Assembly: GCA_022393335.1 (NCBI GenBank)
Contig: JAJEKB010021378.1
Span: 399,483 to 463,482 of the forward strand
Direction of reading: 5' to 3'
DNA from: Macrotrachela quadricornifera
Taxonomy: Eukaryota; Rotifera; Eurotatoria; Philodinida; Philodinidae
DNA: 64,000 bases
How positions within the stretch are numbered: the stretch's first letter is position 1; every line of letters begins with the position of its first letter. Under the pieces are notes generated by a model. That model made no database searches and was not told the origin of the DNA. It saw nothing but the letters and a program-made list of their open reading frames with translations. Shown one piece after another: positions 58,160-64,000 of this stretch. Both the position numbers and the translations under genes were made by a program.

Positions 58160-58680
58160 AAAAAAAGATAGGCTGTTATTTTTCGAATAACTTTTAATAT
58201 GAACAAGGGTGTGATGGTATATATAAGCAGTTAAGTATTAGTTCCATTTCTGTCATTCCCATAAACTGTAATCTATATATCGTGTTCATGAATGAATTTC
58301 ATAAGTCGGATGATGCTGTGTAGAATTGCACGAACCACAGGTTTCTCTCATTTATCCTTTGGACACTTTCCAGTAAAATTGATACTTTGTCCAAACGATA
58401 AATGACAGAGACTTGTGGTTCACACAATGTTATAGAGCATTATCCGAGCTATAGAATTCATTCGTGAACAGGATATATAGATTAGAGTTTGTGGGAATGA
58501 CAGAAATGGAAATGATACTTAGTTGATTATTTATATCAATACATGATGCTATCCATTTATAGTTTTTATATGGAGTTGGTGTACAGCTCTTGCTCTCTTG
58601 AATGATGAAAACTGCAGCTTTCTATCTCATTCCTATCAAAAATTATTCGAAAAATGGTATCCTGTTTTTTTCATCTCGGA
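58160..58680. repeat. fold-back element between copy C and remnant D
   Basis: The left arm of about 200 bp (TTTTTCGAATAACTTTT .. CATTTCTGTCATTCCCA .. CATTTATCC) recurs inverted at about 58395-58680, with about 90 bp extra in the right arm. The spacer is only about 30 bp. It lies exactly where homology to the 3-TM family is interrupted, so it may have helped the rearrangement. Confidence 0.7.
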
Positions 58681-58691
58681 ACCGATGATAG

Positions 58692-59108
58692 GTATAACAA
58701 AAATGATTAATGAAACATTACCAATGATTACTGACCAATCTGATTAGAGTGGAATTTTTATTCTGACATTTAATACAGATCCAAACAGTTTATTTCTATC
58801 AAAAGATCAATATGTTCTTTTATCGTCAACATCAACACTAATAACTTTAATAGTTTGTATTAGTGAAACTCCATATTATGTTAAAAATTTACAACAACCA
58901 ATAGCTAAACCTCGAGAAATTATTTTTCATAACGTTTTATTTACACAATTGTTCGCTTAGACATATTTGTATTAATATTTTTATTCTATAAACTTATTTT
59001 TAAACCATTATCTCTTCTACATTTTCCTGATTATTTTTCTCAAAATAATAAAACTTGACCAGAGTAAATGATGATGTAGAAATAAACTATATGACATATA
59101 CTTTTTGA
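58692..59108 (+). pseudogene. 3-TM family remnant D (3' end only)
   Basis: Matches about the last 140 codons of copies A-C: MINETLP, FNTDPNSLFLSKDQYVL, ISETPYYVKNLQQPIAKPRE and the third TM. The SDYGG Tyr codon is TAG here (58744-58746), and a second stop and a frameshift interrupt TM3. It ends at the family stop (TGA 59106-59108). Closest to copy C. Confidence 0.85.
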
Positions 59109-59110
59109 AA

Positions 59111-59355
59111 TACAAATGATAAATAATACAAAACGTAGTCTATCCAAAAAGTCCGTGCGTGTGACTGTTTTTTAAATAAATCGAGAATGAAAAAAGCTAG
59201 AGATCTACGGTTTTCACCAATTGAAAGAGGCGAAGGTAGGGCGTCTTTTTCTCTGATAATGTGCTTTAATTGAGTTATTTTGATTTTTGGACTGTTTAAA
59301 TGGTGAAAACATTGGATTTTTATTGAAAAAAATTATTTGTATTTGAAATTATTGC
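59111..59355. mobile_element. 245-bp insertion flanked by a 12-bp duplication
   Basis: TACTTTTTGAAA occurs at 59099-59110 and again at 59356-59367. After the second copy the sequence continues like the 3' flank of copy A (AAGTTTTATC..). The intervening 245 bp therefore look inserted, with a 12-bp target duplication. The insert has no clear TIR or poly-A; the type is unknown. Confidence 0.55.
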
Positions 59356-59367
59356 TACTTTTTGAAA

Positions 59368-60457
59368 GTTTTATCATTTGTTGCTTTTAAATTTAACATT
59401 TACATAATAAATTAGTAATATACTGTTGTAAAACGAAATTATTTACTTTTCTTTATGTTAATATTTATATAGTATGATTGAAATCATTAGTAACAATCGA
59501 AAATGGTCTAAAATGGTTATTAGTTTTCTTTCCGGTGAAAATTTTGTCTTTTTATTCAAGGAGTAAACTCATATTTTCATTGATAGAATTCGTAAAAGTA
59601 ATATTCAGTTGATTATTGGGATTGAAAACTTACTAAAATGTTTTAAAACATAAAAATTATTTTTGCCATGTATTTGATCGAAAAAAACAAATTCTCATCA
59701 GCTTTACTGTTACATTTCTTTAGAATAAAGTCCTGCAAAGTTTATGATTGCTTCCAAAACATTGTACATTCCAGTATTTTTTGAACAAATCGAGAACATA
59801 AAAATAATTAGCGATTTTCGATTTTCATCATCATAGAGAATGAGACTGAAGCATCGGTTGTCATAAAAATCAATAGTTTAGCTAAATCATTAAGCTATCG
59901 ACGCTTATTAAAAGCAAAAATACAACACGAAATATCAAACTTTACCTTTTCCCTAATTTTCTAAAAATCGTGTGCAAATTGTTCAAAAATGTGCTACATT
60001 AGGTGCGCAAAACATGACATGGAATTTCTTTGACTAAAGAGTTTTTATCCTTTTATTTATAGATGCAGAATTTTATCATTTAGAAAGTAGAATCATTTGA
60101 ACACAATAACTAGATTCCTGTTGAATACGACGCTTTTACAAATCGTATATTTCAATGTAAAACTTTTAAAAATATGTTTTTTTAAGAGTTCATAGTATAT
60201 CGACGAAAAATGATCTGTATAAATTAATATTCTTCTTACTATTAATAATTAACTAATCAAAAGTGAGAATAGTCTCTATAATGTAGTGAATAAAAAAGAA
60301 AACAGTGCACTCTCGAGTTCTAAAAAAATTATTTTTATTTGTTAGATCGACAATGCTTTGAAAATTTACAATCTGTAGAATATCTAACAAAACTAGCGTA
60401 TTCTTATTTTATGATAATTAACTTTTTCAAGCGACATCACATCTATCTATCGATATA
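59368..60457. other. intergenic; duplicated 3' flank of the 3-TM family
   Basis: About 59368-59470 repeats the 3' flank of copy A (ATTTAACATTTA .. TGTTAATAT). The rest shows no supportable gene. Confidence 0.4.
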
Positions 60458-60705
60458 TGAGGTTGGCAACAAAGTTTTTGCGTTTTTTTCAAAAACTTTA
60501 TATTTGTTTTTCAGCTTCAAAAGTACAACTAGTCTTCAATTTTTAATATTTTCAGTGCACGATCAACATCTATATCGATGGCTTTATCATCGTTCGAAAG
60601 ATATTCATTCTCCCTTTATACATCCTTAATATAGTAACTTCTAAAACTTTCTCGAATGTTTTAGAAAATTTTTAAAAAAACACAAGAACGCTGTTGCCAA
60701 CCTAA
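60458..60705. mobile_element. mariner-type MITE, 248 bp
   Basis: The inverted ends are TGAGGTTGGCAACA and the complement of TTAGGTTGGCAACA, with TA on each side (60456-60457 and 60706-60707). The arms extend about 40 bp (..GTTTTTGCGTTTTTTT / AAAAAAACACAAGAACG). No coding content: the 96-codon frame across it (60339-60629) is accidental. Confidence 0.7.
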
Positions 60706-60911
60706 TATATACATATATCTTCCATTGTAAAATCAAACTATCAAATGATTGACGCATAAAGAGTTGAATTACGTTAAATCGTCTCAAATAAATGATCTGT
60801 CTGTGTTTTAACATTTCTAGTTATTCTATTGGCTACTTATTTTTTAAATTGTTTGGTGTGTTTGGGGCCTAATCACCGAAACTTTTAATAAAACAAATAA
60901 ATTCTATTGAT

Positions 60912-61365
60912 CTTGAGAAAATAGCAGTTATAAAGAATAATAAGAATTTGAAAAAATTATTTATTAAAAAAAAATAATAATTCAAATTTCTGTTGCCTAA
61001 TATTTCAATATCTATCTCAGACATCATAATTTAGAGGCATAATAATCAATTCTAATCTTAACATAATGTATTATCACATAGCATATCAGCTAGTTCACGG
61101 AAGGGGTGTGATTCCGTCACGCTGTTTCCATTGAAGGAAAAGCTACTAGAAACTGTGTAACGTCAGATTTTGTCAGGTACAACTAACTGTTCAAAACTAT
61201 AGGCGCCTTCGATTTTAAAGCATACGTTCGTTGTAAATAATCCAACAAATATAACGTGACGGAATCACGTTTTACGTGGACTAGCTGATATACTATTATG
61301 ATAGAATTTCGAAAAAATAATTTTTTCAAATTCTTATTATTCTTTATAACTGCTATTTTCTCAAG
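60912..61365. repeat. fold-back with inner CGTGACGGAATCAC pair
   Basis: Outer arms CTTGAGAAAATAGCAGTTAT (60912) and its complement ending 61365, and inner arms CATATCAGCTAG..TTCACG with GTGATTCCGTCACG (61083-61122) and complement at 61254-61299. About 70-90 bp are extra in the left arm. A minus open frame across it (61183-61428) is not convincing as a gene. Confidence 0.6.
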
Positions 61366-62938
61366 ACAGTAATCGAGGATCTTGTCCTCGATCTTTCCGG
61401 ATTCTTGATTTTCTTGATTATCAGTCAAGATTATTTTATATCATGATGTTCAAGCAAGGTTCCTTTTGAGAGGAAAGAAAAAAACATTCTTACCGGAAGT
61501 TCAAGATGGTAAGAAACTTGTCTGATTAATCTGAAGAAAAAGAATCAGGCCAGAATTACAAGATATTCAAGAATTTTTTAAGTTCAGACAAGAATCTTTT
61601 TTCTTTCCTATCAGAAGAATCTTGACGGAACTCCAAAACGAAAAGAATCTTGCCTGATTGATCGGGAAAACAAGAATCTAGAAAGAACCTACAGGATATA
61701 TATATGGTTTCTTGAAGTTCAGGCAAGCTTCTTTTTTCTTTCTTTTAAAACATTCTTATCTGACCTTCAAGATCAATAGCACGTGTTCTCATTGTTTAAA
61801 TACACGTATAAATGCAGGCCTATAACCTTTGTATGTTCATTTATAACGAAAGAAGTAATGCTTTCACTATACTTTGAGTAAATAACTTTTCAAGATAGTC
61901 GAACGTATTGAAAAGACATTCACCTATTTTCTTTTTCTATTGAATGTAGAGAGAAAACAGTAAAATACAACAATGACTTGCCTTTCAAAAAATTGTATTT
62001 GTCATTAACATTTATTTTTTCATTTGTAGAGATTTTTCTTATGGAAATCAACCAAGAAGATTTAAGTAATTTTTTTAGCAATATTATTTTTAATTTAGAT
62101 GATAGGGATCTGTACCTATAATATTCTTTTTTTTCGAGTTGCATATTGTCTTTTTGTTTTAGAACTATCACCTCATACAGTAAACCAAAGACAATGGAGA
62201 ACACATCGAAAACAACAAGCTCTCTCAACTTAATTATCTTTACTGCTTCTAACTGTAGAACAATTTCTAGTAACGAAAGGAGATAATCATAATGTTGTAA
62301 AGACAAGCGCCATTTATGTCTAGGAGTGTCAGCCTAGTATTAGTATTTCATTAATTTAATGCTAACTCTAATTCTTTTGTATAATGATCCTGAGACAACA
62401 GTATTGCAGCTTGTACTGATTAATGTAATGTTAAAGCAATAGTTACATCTCTGAATGATATCAATAATTCTGTATAAAAAACTATTGATATCAGTCAAAG
62501 ATGGAAGCTTTGCTTTAACATTACGTTAATCAATACAAACTGCGATACTTTTGCTTCAGGATCATTATATGAAAGTATTGATATTAGCATTAAATAAAGG
62601 AAATGCTCATATTAATCCAACACCCATGTTTACATCACAAAAATTAATCAGGAACTTCAAGAAAAAGATTCAGACAAGAATTTAAGAAAATAAGAATCAT
62701 GCAAGAATTGTAAGAAAAAAAGAATCAGACAAGAAAACAAGAAGACAAGAATCTTGTCTGGCAATGAATTTCTTGCCTCGCCAGACAAGATTCGGTCTAC
62801 ACGAATCTTGACAGAAGATCAAGATCTGTTTTTCCAGGCAAGATTCTTGTATAGAAGGAATAGTAAAAAGAATCTTGACTGAAAATCAAGAAATTCAAGA
62901 ATCTGGAAAGATCGAGGACAAGATCGTCAATTAGTGTC
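61366..62938. mobile_element. 1.57-kb TIR element with AAGAATCTTG arrays
   Basis: About 60-bp terminal inverted repeats: ..GATCTTGTCCTCGATCTTTC at the left (from about 61375) and the complement ending near 62938. Both ends are followed by many copies of CAAGAATCTTG / CAGACAAGAATC motifs in both orientations (61410-61760 and 62640-62900), as expected for subterminal binding sites. No target duplication could be fixed. The minus frame at 61920-62306 (128 codons) shows no transposase motif. Confidence 0.65.
62345..62605. mobile_element. small fold-back MITE nested in the 1.57-kb element
   Basis: Inverted arms of about 120 bp: TTTAATGCTAA .. ATAATGATCCTGA .. ATTAATGTAATGTTAAAGCA .. GATATCAATA, mirrored after about 15 bp. 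The arms are about 85% alike by eye. Confidence 0.65.
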
Positions 62939-64000
62939 CTAGTTAAAACAATTGATTCACTCAAACTATCCTTCAAATGAAAATTTTGCAGAAAATATGA
63001 AACATTTATATTATTTTAAGAGTCTGGTGAATCAACAGATTCAATTTGTCAAAAGAATCCTATCATAGGTGCTTATTTGCCATCATGAATATTGTGATTC
63101 ATTAATTTTTTCCTCAGATATCACTCTTTCCGCTCTTCTTTTATGCTTCTTTTCAGATTTGTGATGTATTATTCGATCGGCATCGAAATTGGCCTACCTT
63201 TCGCATAATCACAAAAAGACATGAAATTAATTCGTTATTTTATATCAATAATAAATACTAGGGAACTTTTTTTCATTTTATATAGAGCATTCATTCATTG
63301 AAGTATGGTATATCGATGCGAAAAATAAACTAGATACTTTATAGCCTACTAAAAGTTTTATTTTTCATGAAAAAAAATATTTATAATAAGTTTTTCCTTA
63401 AAATAGTGTTAGCTGGTCAACATTGTAAGGAGCTTTTCTACATCATTGTACAGGTTCTTTTAATTTTTTTTACTATTTTGTAGAGAAGAGAAATTTGTAT
63501 AACATATGTGAAATTCAGCGTGGACACTTAAAATGACTAGATGGCAGCTAATATACGAAAAAAATTGACATATTTTTTCTTAAAAAAATTGTCAACTTTA
63601 GACAATATTTAAGAACTGTTGATGAGCACACTGAAGTATAATTTATAAATAAGTAGTTTTGCTCAACTTTCGATGCTCTATCTTTTGGTATATTGTACGA
63701 AAAATTTCAGTAACTAAATGTCATCGAAAAGCCTTCACTTTATACGAACGATTTTTTATGATATTTTTCAAATATCATCGTGAGTGCTTGGTAGTAAAAT
63801 TGAGGTAACCTTTCACCAGCTCAACCAAATGCGCTAAAAATTTGGATTTAGAGGTTTTCGATGATGCTGAACAAAATGAAAGAATCAAATCAAAAAAAGA
63901 ATTTTTAATGAGTGCTTCGATATGTAGTATGATTCTCAATCGACTGGCGGAATCACTTTTAAATATCAATTGTCTCTTTAGTTCAAATGTCATAATATAG
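62939..64000. other. intergenic, no gene seen
   Basis: AT-rich sequence up to the window end. A 72-codon minus frame (63775-63993) has no recognisable feature. Confidence 0.35.

Noticed and set aside
60339..60629. 96-codon plus ORF
   Set aside because: Runs across a mariner-type MITE, low-complexity hydrophobic text.
1..64000. CRISPR arrays, operons, bacterial-type promoters, rRNA or tRNA genes
   Set aside because: None seen; the DNA is eukaryotic with spliced genes. tRNA genes cannot be excluded by eye; tRNAscan-SE would decide.

Overview
The window is nuclear DNA of a small, intron-bearing animal genome, most probably a bdelloid rotifer. It is strongly AT-rich and its genes are metazoan: SARAF, a polycystin-1-like receptor/channel, an X11/Mint relic and F-box genes. 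Introns are mostly about 50-70 bp with GT..AG ends, and intergenic DNA is packed with small terminal-inverted-repeat (TIR) transposons. The bdelloid assignment is inference from this style (NHL expansions, intronless multi-TM families, a possible GH5 relic); only 'metazoan' is well supported.

Layout. 1-14 kb is mostly mobile DNA around one gene. It holds a hAT-like element with a perfect 8-bp target duplication (1215-2267), a broken uromodulin-type D8C exon (2619-3015), a fold-back repeat (3920-4462), the five-exon SARAF (TMEM66) gene (6085-8840) with a Harbinger-like MITE in its second intron, and a 3.3-kb TIR element (9918-13217) with a nested fold-back. 14.06-29.13 kb on the minus strand reads as ONE 31-exon gene of about 3046 codons: signal peptide, three consecutive 888-bp phase-1 exons that each encode a full six-repeat NHL propeller, a Thr-rich linker, REJ module, GAIN/GPS, PLAT, and the polycystin TOP domain and channel. 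Its introns carry a PIF-like MITE, a TTAA-flanked element and a small same-strand ORF. 29-35 kb holds a GH5-like fragment, several hairpins, a mariner-type MITE and a small PPxY membrane protein gene.

35-59 kb is a dispersed tandem array of a large intronless family: three near-full-length genes on the plus strand (893, 874 and 891 codons as open frames) plus 3'-end remnants after the third copy. Each protein has a signal peptide, a propeller-like ectodomain, a Cys-rich GCC2/GCC3-like knot, then TM-loop-TM-second ectodomain-TM. I do not recognise a function. Between the copies lie dead genes: a BEN-like gene, an APBA/X11/Mint gene with its first PDZ missing, a MULE transposase scrap and a frameshifted F-box gene. 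59-64 kb is TIR elements and fold-backs without a convincing gene.

The live genes are receptor or membrane proteins (calcium-entry regulator, adhesion-type polycystin, PPxY adaptor membrane protein, orphan 3-TM receptors), but nothing shows that they act together. The most notable object is the triple-NHL polycystin, followed by the intronless 3-TM family.
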